Positions 1 through 8,258 of a DNA stretch of 29,112 bases are shown here, piece by piece. Location of the stretch: positions 1 to 29,112 of the forward strand of contig CAYTGO010000040.1 in the NCBI GenBank assembly GCA_964437425.1, read 5' to 3'. A model generated the notes under the pieces. The model saw only the letters and a list, made by a program, of their open reading frames with translations, made no database searches and was not told where the DNA came from. The DNA is from Scalindua sp964437425. GTDB lineage: Bacteria > Planctomycetota > Brocadiia > Brocadiales > Scalinduaceae. Positions within the stretch are counted from its first letter, which is position 1, and every line of letters begins with the position of its first letter. A program made the position numbers and the translations under genes.

Positions 1-502
1 TTTTAATGCTATTGAGAAGTGTATTTATCTCTTTCAAAAACAGGCTAGCCCTTAAGACTCCGTAGATGTTATCATCCTTTTCAATCGGTAGAGCAACATA
101 TAACATTTCTTCTTTTACCGATTCGCTGTACCTCGACGACGTCCCAAAACCGTATTTAATAGCCTGTAGTATCTCAATCCTGTTCATATGGTTTTCCATT
201 AATGTTGGACTCTTTTCTGAATCTGATAAGACAACACCTTCAGGGTTTATGATTGTAAGACGTGTATTTATCAGTATCCCAAGAGCTTTTATGAGTTCGT
301 CCAGTTCCTCAACTTTATTCTTTTCTAAGAGTGGGGAAATTCTCAGTTTTAACGTTGTGCAAAGATTTTTGAGATTATTGGTTGATGTGTCTATGTGATG
401 TTGTCTTATTGCTCTAAAAGAGAGTGGAAATGTTATGGCAAGAATTGCAATGACTATAAGCAGGTATCCACCAAATATTTTTATAAAAATTGAAGTTTTC
501 AT
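1..502 (-). CDS. phoR: PhoR-type sensor histidine kinase, N-terminal part (runs off left edge)
   Basis: Translating the reverse strand from the ATG at 502-500 gives about 167 codons with no stop, open to the window edge. Residues about 7-27 form a hydrophobic membrane segment (core GGYLLIVIAILAITF). They are followed by a hydrophilic, presumably periplasmic sensor region containing 'TIINPEGVVLSDSE' and 'YVALPIEKDDNIYGVLRASL', the pattern of PhoR/PAS-like extracytoplasmic sensors. The second membrane helix and the HAMP, HisKA and ATPase domains would lie beyond the window. The ATG overlaps the stop of the upstream response regulator by 4 bp (ATGA), so the two are almost certainly translationally coupled, as in phoB-phoR pairs. 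The exact stimulus (phosphate or other) cannot be read from the part present; the symbol rests on the PhoB-like partner and the sensor pattern. Confidence 0.85.
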   Translation of the reverse strand, partial: MKTSIFIKIFGGYLLIVIAILAITFPLSFRAIRQHHIDTSTNNLKNLCTTLKLRISPLLEKNKVEELDELIKALGILINTRLTIINPEGVVLSDSEKSPTLMENHMNRIEILQAIKYGFGTSSRYSESVKEEMLYVALPIEKDDNIYGVLRASLFLKEINTLLNSIK

Positions 503-1236
503 TTCTTGCCTCGGTCAGACTTGCCGTGACGAGCTTCTAGTTTGTATCCAATGCCTCTAATATTTTTTATGAACTGTCCTGCCTTACCCAGCTTTTCTCT
601 TAAATTTTTGATATGTACGTCTATAGTCCTGTCTAAAACAATCTTCTCGTCTCCCCATAGATAGTCTAAAATATCATATCTTGAGAATACTTTGCTCTTA
701 TTTGAAATAAAAAGCTTTAACAGTCTGAACTCAGTAGAAGTTAATTCAACCTCTTGTCCTTCAACAGCGACTTCATGCTTCTCAATATCTATCATTAGGA
801 TTCCATCGATATCAATTATTCCAGTTTCGTCGGATCTTTGCTGTCTCCTTAGTACCGCCTTTACCCTGGCAACCAACTCTCTTGGCGAGAATGGTTTAGT
901 CACATAGTCATCTGCGCCAAATTCTAATCCAAGGACTTTGTCTGTCTCTTCTCCTTTTGCGGTTAGCATTATGATTGGAATATAAGAGTATTTGTCCCTC
1001 TTTTTTAAGTTTTTGCATATTTCAATGCCATCGGCATCCGGTAGCATCAAATCCAAAATAATAAGATCAGGTTTTTGCCCGCTATTCTGGCGATGTCCAG
1101 CAGACAGACCAAGAAAACTATATAGACCTTCTGCATCATAGAATCCCTTCACATTAAACATTGCCTTCTTGAGATGAATTGATACCAGCTCCACTATATC
1201 TGGTTCGTCATCTATTATTGCGATTAACTTACTCAT
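499..1236 (-). CDS. phoB: PhoB/OmpR-family response regulator
   Basis: A 245-aa DNA-binding response regulator. The receiver spans residues 1-130: acidic pocket D9/D10, phospho-acceptor D62 in 'LIILDLMLPDADG', T92 and K114 in 'YVTKPF'. The OmpR/PhoB winged-helix domain spans about 140-235, with the recognition helix and wing in 'TIDVHIKNLREKLG' and 'IRGIGYKLE'. It would be phosphorylated by the kinase encoded immediately downstream (4-bp overlap) and bind tandem DNA sites. The acceptor Asp is about eight positions later than in typical PhoB because of a short Gly/Ser/Gln-rich insertion around residues 44-55. No clear Shine-Dalgarno precedes the ATG. PhoB is the best family name, but a paralogous OmpR-family regulator cannot be excluded without knowing its targets; no Pho box was recognised upstream. 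Confidence 0.9.
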   Translation of the reverse strand: MSKLIAIIDDEPDIVELVSIHLKKAMFNVKGFYDAEGLYSFLGLSAGHRQNSGQKPDLIILDLMLPDADGIEICKNLKKRDKYSYIPIIMLTAKGEETDKVLGLEFGADDYVTKPFSPRELVARVKAVLRRQQRSDETGIIDIDGILMIDIEKHEVAVEGQEVELTSTEFRLLKLFISNKSKVFSRYDILDYLWGDEKIVLDRTIDVHIKNLREKLGKAGQFIKNIRGIGYKLEARHGKSDRGKK

Positions 1237-1570
1237 TATTATTAAGTGAAAGATGACTACAATTTAGCAATTAAGAATAAAACATGAACATTTATCTTTA
1301 ACAAGCGTTCTTACATTCTATCGGGGCGAAGAATCTAGGCATATCTTTAATAATTATATCACAGTAGATCTTTACAGAATGGAGAAAAATAGGCTCTGAA
1401 AGTGCAATTATTAACCACATGTGCGAAAATATTTCAAGAATTATTTTCGTTAATTATAATATTGTAGTTAATTTTATAAAATGATTAAAAGTAAATACCC
1501 ATATCTACTAAGTGCCAACAGAGAATATCATTATGAAATAGGGTGATTACGCTCAATTATGGCTAATGGT

Positions 1571-1596
1571 ATATGAAATTACAGTAATTTTCATAT
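1571..1596. repeat. Inverted repeat (operator-like or hairpin)
   Basis: ATATGAAATTA, a 3-nt centre CAG, then TAATTTTCATAT. The arms pair over 11 positions with one bulged base. The repeat lies about 50 bp upstream of the -35 box of the promoter at 1643-1670 and has no T-tract, so an operator is more likely than a terminator. It is AT-rich, so chance occurrence is possible. Confidence 0.4.
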
Positions 1597-1642
1597 ATTT
1601 AATGAATTGAGAGATTTTTTACCTTGCATTACGATTCAAAAG

Positions 1643-1670
1643 TTGATATTATTTCCGCCTTTTATATAAT
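1643..1670 (+). promoter_or_regulatory. Sigma70-type promoter for the dksA-like gene
   Basis: -35 TTGATA (1643-1648, 5/6 match), 16-bp spacer, -10 TATAAT (1665-1670, 6/6 match). Transcription would start near 1677, leaving a leader of about 80 nt before the ATG at 1759. This is the best promoter match I found in the window. Confidence 0.6.
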
Positions 1671-1758
1671 TTCGATCATCCGTTGGTGATGGTATGTAGT
1701 TTGCTATCTCTTCAAGGTGATTATATATTCTTTTTAATGTTTATTAGGAAATCTTAAA

Positions 1759-2229
1759 ATGAGCAAAAAACTAATGGATCAATTAATAGGCCGTCTTAAA
1801 GACAGAAGGCAATATCTTTTAAAAGAGGTAAAACATAGGTTGAAAGAGTTTAAAAATTCAGGGACAGACAGATTATCAGATACAGCAGATATAGCGTCTA
1901 ACATGATAGAAGATGAAATTGTTATGTCTATTGCGCAGGGCGAGGCTAAGGAAATCGAACAGATAGACAACGCATTGGAAAAAATTAAGAAAGGTAAGTA
2001 CGGTAATTGTGAAAATTGTGGCAAGACTATAAATAAGCAGCGCTTAATGGCTATACCATTTGTCAAGCTTTGTATTAAATGTAAAGAGGATGAGGAGAGG
2101 TATGAAGAAAATGACATGGATGGTTATAGGTTTGATTCTATTGGATATGCTGGAATTGAGGCAGACGATGATAAAAAGCGCAACATGAGAAACTTCGATC
2201 TTAATGATATTAATCCGTATGATAATTAA
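1759..2229 (+). CDS. DksA/TraR-family zinc-finger transcription regulator
   Basis: A 156-aa protein of the DksA/TraR family, which binds the RNA polymerase secondary channel and works with (p)ppGpp or replaces it. The N-terminal helical coiled coil (about 1-75) carries 'DTADIA' at residues 41-46, matching the DxxDxA tip motif of DksA. A four-cysteine zinc finger follows: C84-x2-C87-x17-C105-x2-C108, in 'CENCGKTI' and 'LCIKCK'. The C-terminal 45 residues are acidic and low in complexity, an extension beyond the core family. AGGAA at 1746-1750 serves as ribosome binding site for the ATG at 1759, and a consensus promoter lies about 90 bp upstream. It appears monocistronic: the next gene is convergent. 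Function at ribosomal promoters is inferred from family; paralogues with other targets are common. Confidence 0.85.
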   Translation: MSKKLMDQLIGRLKDRRQYLLKEVKHRLKEFKNSGTDRLSDTADIASNMIEDEIVMSIAQGEAKEIEQIDNALEKIKKGKYGNCENCGKTINKQRLMAIPFVKLCIKCKEDEERYEENDMDGYRFDSIGYAGIEADDDKKRNMRNFDLNDINPYDN

Positions 2230-2276
2230 ATTATTCTAAATTGATAGCGCGTGGAATGTTTTACTTTCATGTGTTA

Positions 2277-4346
2277 TCAATTTGCTTCTATTGCTTGAAC
2301 ATCCGGTATAGTAAAGCAGAAACGTGTTCCATTCTCTTTGTCAATAGGACTTTCTATCCATATTTCTCCCTTGTGCGTCTCAATGATTTTCTTAACGATT
2401 ATCAAGCCAACGCCCGTACCCTCCGCTTCTATCTGTTTTAGCCTGCTGAATATTTTGAATACATTATTCTGGTACTCTTTTCGAATACCTATACCGGTAT
2501 CTTCAACAAAAAACTCATAATAACCTTTATTTTTTTTATACCCAATTGTGACATCCCTTTTTTTGTTATCACCCATAAATTTAATAGCGTTAGTGACTAA
2601 ATTGTAAAATACATCTCTAATTCTCTTTTCATCACATAAAATAGTTGGAAGATTAGGTTTAATTATTATGTTAATATTGTATGCCTCAATTTTATCCTGC
2701 AATGCCACTAATACATTCCTCACAATATCTTCACTGTCATGCTCGTTAAAATCGTATGCTATCATACCAACTTTTGCGACTTCTAGAATTTCCTGGATTC
2801 TGTTTGACATTATTTCTATGTTTGCTTTTATTCTGTTTGAGAATCTTCTGCCTTTCTCATCGTATGTGTCATGGTAGGATTCGTATAGTCGAGTGACATA
2901 ACCATTAATTGAAAACAGTGGTTCCTTTAAATCATGTGAAACCGTATAGACAAAATCTTTTAATTCATTGTTAATTTTTTCAACCTCTTTAGATTTTTCA
3001 ATCAACTGTTCTTTTGCTTCATTTTGGGTTGTAACGTCTCGAATTATAGCTGTAAATGAATAATGTCCATCATTAGTTTCCTGATAAGAGAGAGACATTT
3101 CTATTGGAAACTCAGTTCCATCCTTAGCCTTTCCTGAAATTTCTATAATCTTGTTCATAATCCCGGACTTGTCAGATTCAAGAAATCGTTTCATTCCCTG
3201 CAGATGTTGCTCATTATGCCTTGAAGGGATAATTGTGGATACTGGCTTTCCAATGATTTCACTCGTTGAATATCCAAATATTTTCTCAGCTGATTTATTC
3301 CAGAGATTGATAATTCCATTCTCGTCACAGACTATTGCATCTTGTGCGGTGTCTATCAGTTTGCGATATTTTTCTTCAGAAACTATTAACGTATCCTCAA
3401 TATCTTTACGGGCTATTGCATTGGCCAGAAGATTTGCTATGGAATGCAAAAAGTTGACGTCATTTTTACTGAATGTTTTGTGTTGTGTTGAATGAGTGCT
3501 CAATACTCCCCAGGGGCCGTTTTCGCCAGGTATAACAATACTTAGCCCACTTATGACTTTATGTTCGATTAAAAGCTCAGGTCCTGAAAATCGTGTTTCT
3601 GTGTTCAAGTCGTAAACGATCACAGGTTTATTTGAATTCAGCGTATAACCTGCTTGTGAATCCAACCTTGCATCAACTATGGCATTTCCAACAAGGCCGT
3701 CCTCCCAACCAACACCGGCCAGAAGCTGCATATTGATTCGGCCAGGAAGAAGTTTTAGGATTTTGCAAAATTTATTATCCAGTGTCTCAGCAACCTTGAC
3801 CACCACTTCATTCATAAATTCAATCAAATTTACATGTAACAGAGCATTATGGCCAAGAAAAGCAATAGCGTCCTGTTGGCGAACGCGCGCTTCCAACTCC
3901 TTCTCAATACGATGTCGCTCTACAATCTCATTTTTTAGCTCCGTAACAAGAATTAGTCTATCAGCATCCGTTTTGCGCCTGTAGATACCGAGCTCAACAA
4001 CTTTTTGCAAATCATCTTTCTTGAAAGGCTTAGTCAGAAATCCATAAGGATTTGTTGTTTTTGCTTTTTCAAAGACAGCCTTATCATAATGAGAAGTAAG
4101 GTATATCACCGTAAGATTAAATCTGGCACCTAATATTCTGGCTGTTTCAATTCCATCTAGTTTGCCTTGTAAAGAAATATCCATAAGAACTAAATCAGGA
4201 CAGTCTCCCTCTTCTATCTTCTCAATCGCTTGTTCTCCGGATGCTACTACTGCGGTTACAATATACCCCAACTTCTCCAGGCTCATTTGTAAAGACCTGG
4301 CTGTCACATGATCATCCTCAACAATCATTATGCGATTCTTTTTCAT
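2277..4346 (-). CDS. Cytoplasmic hybrid histidine kinase, REC-GAF-PAS-HisKA-HATPase
   Basis: A 689-aa sensor kinase without membrane helices. The receiver covers about 1-120: acidic D11/D12, acceptor D56 in 'LVLMDISLQG', K107 in 'LTKPF'. A linker helix is followed by a GAF domain (about 155-315), then a PAS domain (about 322-445, 'AQDAIVCDENGIINLWN', with 'FGYS' and 'AIIRDVT'). The HisKA domain has phospho-acceptor H471 in 'TVSHDLKEPLFSI'. The HATPase domain has N586 ('NLVTNAIKF'), D616-TGIGI and the G2 loop 'GTGVGL' (643-648). The H-box sequence resembles kinases of the bacteriophytochrome-like group. It starts 19 bp after the flavoprotein gene on the same strand, so the two are probably cotranscribed. 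The N-terminal receiver suggests that an upstream phosphorelay controls the kinase. The stimulus is unknown. No SD precedes the ATG. Confidence 0.88.
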   Translation of the reverse strand: MKKNRIMIVEDDHVTARSLQMSLEKLGYIVTAVVASGEQAIEKIEEGDCPDLVLMDISLQGKLDGIETARILGARFNLTVIYLTSHYDKAVFEKAKTTNPYGFLTKPFKKDDLQKVVELGIYRRKTDADRLILVTELKNEIVERHRIEKELEARVRQQDAIAFLGHNALLHVNLIEFMNEVVVKVAETLDNKFCKILKLLPGRINMQLLAGVGWEDGLVGNAIVDARLDSQAGYTLNSNKPVIVYDLNTETRFSGPELLIEHKVISGLSIVIPGENGPWGVLSTHSTQHKTFSKNDVNFLHSIANLLANAIARKDIEDTLIVSEEKYRKLIDTAQDAIVCDENGIINLWNKSAEKIFGYSTSEIIGKPVSTIIPSRHNEQHLQGMKRFLESDKSGIMNKIIEISGKAKDGTEFPIEMSLSYQETNDGHYSFTAIIRDVTTQNEAKEQLIEKSKEVEKINNELKDFVYTVSHDLKEPLFSINGYVTRLYESYHDTYDEKGRRFSNRIKANIEIMSNRIQEILEVAKVGMIAYDFNEHDSEDIVRNVLVALQDKIEAYNINIIIKPNLPTILCDEKRIRDVFYNLVTNAIKFMGDNKKRDVTIGYKKNKGYYEFFVEDTGIGIRKEYQNNVFKIFSRLKQIEAEGTGVGLIIVKKIIETHKGEIWIESPIDKENGTRFCFTIPDVQAIEAN

Positions 4347-4360
4347 ATTAAATATTTAAT
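4347..4360. repeat. Perfect 14-bp AT-only palindrome
   Basis: ATTAAATATTTAAT fills most of the 19-bp gap between the flavoprotein stop and the kinase start on the minus strand, directly before the kinase ATG. It could weaken or regulate initiation, but AT-only palindromes arise easily in such DNA. Confidence 0.3.
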
Positions 4361-4365
4361 GTATG

Positions 4366-5757
4366 CTATTTTGAATAGTTACGGCGTAGCAAATGTTTAA
4401 TGATATCCGTGACCAGTGCTTTTATTGTAACGGGAATTAATTTTATTTGGAAAAGAGGATTCAGCGCCTGTACTAATATTTTATGATATGGAGCATCCCC
4501 GGTGACCATATTCCAGAGAAGCGTGTTGAGATGGTTTGCAATCCAGGAGCCTCTCTTGTCTTCTACGTAGGATAGACGTGCTTTCACAAGCCAATTCTGG
4601 CTGGTAACAAAGTCACTGATAGCCAGAATAACCGCTCCAAGTTTATTGTCCATAGCAAGTAATTTCCTTGCCGGTTTATAATAATGTCTGGCAAAGTCAT
4701 CGCTTGAGATACCGTATTCAAATGCCGCTCGAACAGCTAACTGTGAAGTTATATAAGCTGATTCCAGGCCATTTTTAAAAATTCTTGATATACTGGCATC
4801 ACCTACAAGAACAAGCCTGTCAGTGAAAGGGTTTTTTGAATGTGAAAGTACAATTTTAGGCAGACACATACAGAATTTTTCAGGCATTTCCCAATCATTA
4901 GGTAATTTTTTACGAACAGTTGGATGATTTAGAAAATCAATAAGATCGTTACTTGTCAAATCTCTTGAGCCTACAAGGCTAACTGTAACATAATTGCCTT
5001 TTGGTACCATCGACGCAAATCTGAATGGCTCAATTCCAAGTGCGAATACCTGTATGTTGTCCTTAAAAGAGTCCTTTATAAAAGCGGGATCTAAAGGTAT
5101 CTCCATTTGACATGTCCTAATAGTTTTTGGCGGTATGTAGCCAAAACCTAAATCTTCAACTTTATTGGCCATATTGGAATTTATTCCGAATGCACCTACC
5201 ACTAAATCTGCTTCCATTGAATGATGTTGACCACCTTTCCCATAAGTAACTGTAACAGGTGTATCAAGGTTAGAAGGAATATTTATATCAACTACTGACT
5301 CTGAGATTACGGTTACACCCTGCTTGATGACATTTTGTAACAAGAAGTCATCAAAGCTATGGCTTTCTGTGTGAGTGCTGTAAAGAGGGCCGTTGCCACG
5401 GTACACAGCCATAATGCTACTTTTGCTTGTCTGGTCTGGCTTGTACAACTCAATACCATATTCTTCAGTTTGAAAGTAATACCCTTTGATTTCCTGTCGA
5501 ATAATACTTTCCGGTAAAATAATACCATCTCTTGTGAGTTTTGCATGTAAAGTGCCAGCAATGACTGAAGCGCTCATATTACATCCAATGGGGCCTCTCT
5601 GACTGAAATCCTTGCTGTTAAAGATAGTTATCTGAATGTCGATTCCAAGTCTTTCTGCTTCTCGTAATGCATCGTTTGCAAAAAAACTCCCGGCCGGACC
5701 ACCTCCGATTATGGCAATTTTTGAGTTATTTGATAATTGTATATGTTTTTTAGTCAT
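4366..5757 (-). CDS. FAD-dependent oxidoreductase, geranylgeranyl-reductase-like
   Basis: A 463-aa flavoprotein. The N-terminal dinucleotide-binding fold is clear: 'KIAIIGGGPAGSFFANDA' with GGGPAG at residues 18-23. A second FAD motif 'LVLVGDASISRIFKNGLESA' has GDA at 319-321, as in the geranylgeranyl reductase/halogenase-like branch of FAD monooxygenase-fold proteins. The C-terminus is hydrophobic and basic ('LIPVTIKALVTDIIKHLLRR'), suggesting a membrane-surface location. GGR-type enzymes reduce isoprenoid or other lipid double bonds, so a lipid or quinone substrate is plausible but not shown. The gene is the first of a likely two-gene unit with the REC-GAF-PAS kinase. It diverges from thioredoxin reductase across about 350 bp. 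No substrate can be named from sequence alone. Confidence 0.75.
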   Translation of the reverse strand: MTKKHIQLSNNSKIAIIGGGPAGSFFANDALREAERLGIDIQITIFNSKDFSQRGPIGCNMSASVIAGTLHAKLTRDGIILPESIIRQEIKGYYFQTEEYGIELYKPDQTSKSSIMAVYRGNGPLYSTHTESHSFDDFLLQNVIKQGVTVISESVVDINIPSNLDTPVTVTYGKGGQHHSMEADLVVGAFGINSNMANKVEDLGFGYIPPKTIRTCQMEIPLDPAFIKDSFKDNIQVFALGIEPFRFASMVPKGNYVTVSLVGSRDLTSNDLIDFLNHPTVRKKLPNDWEMPEKFCMCLPKIVLSHSKNPFTDRLVLVGDASISRIFKNGLESAYITSQLAVRAAFEYGISSDDFARHYYKPARKLLAMDNKLGAVILAISDFVTSQNWLVKARLSYVEDKRGSWIANHLNTLLWNMVTGDAPYHKILVQALNPLFQIKLIPVTIKALVTDIIKHLLRRNYSK

Positions 5758-6113
5758 CTTCAGGAGTTTAAATGATAATAATGACTGCAGTTTCAGGCAT
5801 TATATGTATGTGATTTTGTGTGAAAATTTGAATATATGAATATATTTAATATTAAAAAAATAAGAGCATATTTCCCTCATCTAGTTTTTTTACTATAGCA
5901 AAACCCTTATATAGATTCTACTTATAAATCAATTACGTAATCAGTTACAGAATGATATTATTGTATTTATGATTATGTACATATTTTTATATGATCTGCA
6001 TTTGCATTTAAAAGATTTGCATGCTAGAATTTTTGTTTTTAATGAATAGAGGTAGCTCTTCCAGCATACCACTGGCTGTAGCAGATACGCCTTCTATTAA
6101 TTGGAGATGCGCT
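5758..6113. other. Divergent intergenic region, AT-rich
   Basis: This separates the minus-strand flavoprotein from the plus-strand thioredoxin reductase. It contains short AT-only inverted repeats, for example AATATAT/ATATATT near 5831-5846. I could not find a -35/-10 pair good enough to report. An in-frame ATG at 6021 would extend trxB into this region, but that extension does not look coding. Confidence 0.5.
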
Positions 6114-7073
6114 ATGGCAGAGAAGATAGTAATCATTGGTTCCGGTCCGGCAGGGTGGACTGCAGCCATTTATGCAGCAAGGGCCAACCTGAATCCGGTT
6201 GTCTATGAGGGAGAACCTTCTAACATAATGGTACCGGGCGGTCAGCTTATGTACACAACTGAGGTAGAGAATTACCCTGGATTTCCTTCCGGTGTACAGG
6301 GGGCGGAGATGATGGCGCTATTTAAGCAACAATCTCAAAGATTTGATACTCGAGTACTTACAGAAGATATTGAATCTGTTAATTTCAGTTCACATCCCTT
6401 TAAGTTAAAGAGTTCTGAAGGTGCCGATATAGAGGCATTGAGTGTTATTATTGCCACAGGAGCAAGAGCAAATTGGCTGAATTTGCCAAATGAACAGCGT
6501 CTTGCAAAAACTGGTGGCGGGGTGAGTGCGTGTGCGATATGCGATGGCGGACTTCCAGGATACAGGGATAAAGTGCTTGTAGTTGTCGGAGGAGGAGATT
6601 CCGCGATTGAAGAAGCACTTTATTTGACAAAGTTTGCAAGCAAGGTGATCATGGTACATCGTCGTGATGAACTCAGGGCAAGCCCCATAATGCAGGAGCG
6701 TGCTAAATCGAATCCAAAGATAGAATTCAAATGGAACTCTGTAATTACAGACGTTTATGGTGATAAAATAATCTCAGGAGTAAAACTACAAGATACTATT
6801 ACTAATGAGGAAACAGACACGGAGTGTGGAGGGCTTTTTATTGCAATTGGTCATACTCCGAATACTTCATTTCTCGGCGATAGTCTGGAACTAGATGACA
6901 AAGGCTTTATCGGTACTCGTCAGTCGTGGCGGACTGCAACAAGTGTGGTGGGGGTTTTTGCTGCCGGTGATGTTATGGACCCTTATTACAAGCAGGCTAT
7001 TACAGCTGCAGGCACCGGTTGTATGGCAGCACTTGAAGCAGAAAAATGGCTCGTCTCCAAGGGGCTTGATTGA
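6114..7073 (+). CDS. trxB: Thioredoxin reductase (NADPH)
   Basis: A low-molecular-weight thioredoxin reductase of 319 aa. The FAD motif GSGPAG is at residues 9-14. The redox-active pair is C140/C143 in 'CAICDG' (most relatives have CATCDG). The NADPH fold is 'GGGDSAIEEALYLT' (159-172), with the phosphate-binding arginines in 'HRRDELRAS' (182-190), and a final FAD motif is 'VFAAGDV'. I chose ATG 6114 because GGAG at 6103-6106 is well placed and the protein then begins at the first beta strand (MAEKIVIIGSG). The longer in-frame start at 6021 adds 31 residues with no family support. The enzyme passes electrons from NADPH to thioredoxin in the cytoplasm. It is convergent with the M20 peptidase gene, 11 bp apart, and no thioredoxin gene is adjacent. 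Confidence 0.92.
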   Translation: MAEKIVIIGSGPAGWTAAIYAARANLNPVVYEGEPSNIMVPGGQLMYTTEVENYPGFPSGVQGAEMMALFKQQSQRFDTRVLTEDIESVNFSSHPFKLKSSEGADIEALSVIIATGARANWLNLPNEQRLAKTGGGVSACAICDGGLPGYRDKVLVVVGGGDSAIEEALYLTKFASKVIMVHRRDELRASPIMQERAKSNPKIEFKWNSVITDVYGDKIISGVKLQDTITNEETDTECGGLFIAIGHTPNTSFLGDSLELDDKGFIGTRQSWRTATSVVGVFAAGDVMDPYYKQAITAAGTGCMAALEAEKWLVSKGLD

Positions 7074-7084
7074 GATTTCAATTT

Positions 7085-8203
7085 TTAATCATCTTCAAGT
7101 AGCTTTCGTTTCAAATAAAGCTCATAGATGCGATAGAACGTTTCCATGGAGTTGATATTGATCCACTCATCAAGAGAGTGTAATTCTCCAACAATCGGTC
7201 TGGAAACGATTACTGGAATATTATGCTGCCCGATAAAGCGAGCGTCACTTCCGCCATCTTCCTTCTTTTGTATGGTAGATTTGCCTGTTATTTCCTCTGA
7301 AACTGAAAGATAGAGAGGGTCAGGAGTGAAACGTGTCGGCTCTGCGCTCATTATCGTATGTATGTCGATTTCGTTTTCTAGTAAATTACAGATACGGTTT
7401 AAAATTTCCTTTGTAGTGTAGGGGGCAGGAAAACGTACATCTAGAGTCCCTTCCGCTTCTGATGGTATACAGTTGACAGTTTGATTTGGTGTTTTAATAG
7501 TTGTGAATGTGCAGGTGGGGTGCCAATGGCCTTCATCATTGCTTAATGAATCAAAGTCCTTCCGAAGGCGTGCGACAGCATCTACAAGTCTTTCGAGGGG
7601 GTTGTTTCCCAACCACGGGCGAGCCGCGTGTGCAGAGTGCCCGTTACATTTGATTGCCAAATGAAGTATCCCTTTTTCTTCAATAGTTATTTCATTTAGA
7701 GATCCTCCGTCCGGCACCAAAGCGACTTCGCACCTGAGTCCTATTTCATCAAATAGAAAACGCATACCAGCATCTCCTCCACGTTCTTCATCTGATGTAA
7801 TTGCCAGCCCCAGGGGGAGATTATCATATTTCGTATGTAAATTCATAAAAATCTCAATAAGGATTGCCAGTGGCCCCTTCATGTCACCTGATCCCGGCCC
7901 TATTATTTTGCCATCAGTTATATGTGAACGATAGCAATGGGAGTCAGGATGCGTTACAACATCTAGATGGCCGCAAAGAAGGACTTTAGGGTTATCGGTG
8001 CCTTTTGGAAGTACAACTAAAGACGTAATGCCATGATGACAGTGTTTTTTTATAACGACTCTATCTAGTGATTCCAGATGATTGATTATAAACGCAAAAC
8101 AACGTTCGATGTCTTCTGGTCGAGATTCATCACTGGGGATTAGGATTAAGTCTCTTGTCAACGCTACAAGCTTTTTCTGTAAATCATTTAAATAATTTGT
8201 CAT
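7085..8203 (-). CDS. M20-family metallopeptidase (ArgE/DapE/ACY1 type)
   Basis: A 372-aa zinc-dependent amidohydrolase. Metal and catalytic residues are all visible: H79 and catalytic D81 ('CGHLDVV'), bridging D107 ('GSGDMKG'), catalytic E139 and ligand E140 ('SDEERGG'), D164 ('LVPDGG') and final ligand H342 ('GELHSLDEW'). The lid/dimerisation domain starts at about 178 ('GILHLAIKCNGHSAHAARP'). Members remove acyl groups from amino acids (acetylornithine deacetylase, succinyl-diaminopimelate desuccinylase) or cleave dipeptides. The substrate here is not readable. It lies 55 bp downstream of the ATP-grasp ligase on the same strand, which suggests a shared pathway rather than standalone arginine or lysine synthesis. 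AGG eight bases before the ATG serves as a modest ribosome binding site. Confidence 0.85.
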   Translation of the reverse strand: MTNYLNDLQKKLVALTRDLILIPSDESRPEDIERCFAFIINHLESLDRVVIKKHCHHGITSLVVLPKGTDNPKVLLCGHLDVVTHPDSHCYRSHITDGKIIGPGSGDMKGPLAILIEIFMNLHTKYDNLPLGLAITSDEERGGDAGMRFLFDEIGLRCEVALVPDGGSLNEITIEEKGILHLAIKCNGHSAHAARPWLGNNPLERLVDAVARLRKDFDSLSNDEGHWHPTCTFTTIKTPNQTVNCIPSEAEGTLDVRFPAPYTTKEILNRICNLLENEIDIHTIMSAEPTRFTPDPLYLSVSEEITGKSTIQKKEDGGSDARFIGQHNIPVIVSRPIVGELHSLDEWININSMETFYRIYELYLKRKLLEDD

Positions 8204-8258
8204 TGTTTACCTAACTTGAATAATTCAAAAATTTAATATAGTAGAGTTTCTGAAAACT

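Larger units (their letters stand above)
1237..1758. other. Long non-coding divergent intergenic region
   Basis: A 522-bp AT-rich stretch between the divergent phoB and dksA-like genes. I see no credible ORF and no tRNA. It holds a good sigma70-type promoter facing the dksA-like gene (1643-1670) and a near-perfect hairpin or operator-like inverted repeat (1571-1596). Two TATAAT-like boxes read toward phoB (reverse complement of 1353-1358 and 1453-1458) without recognisable -35 partners. The rest is unexplained and long enough for a small RNA or a long leader, but nothing specific supports one. Confidence 0.6.

Noticed and set aside
66..398. Open frame of 110 codons on the plus strand
   Set aside because: It is the antisense shadow of the phoR-like coding frame, whose translation gives a clear sensor-kinase N-terminus.
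6021..6113. Longer start for trxB adding 31 residues
   Set aside because: The extra residues match nothing in the family and the start lacks an SD, while ATG 6114 has GGAG and the correct first beta strand.
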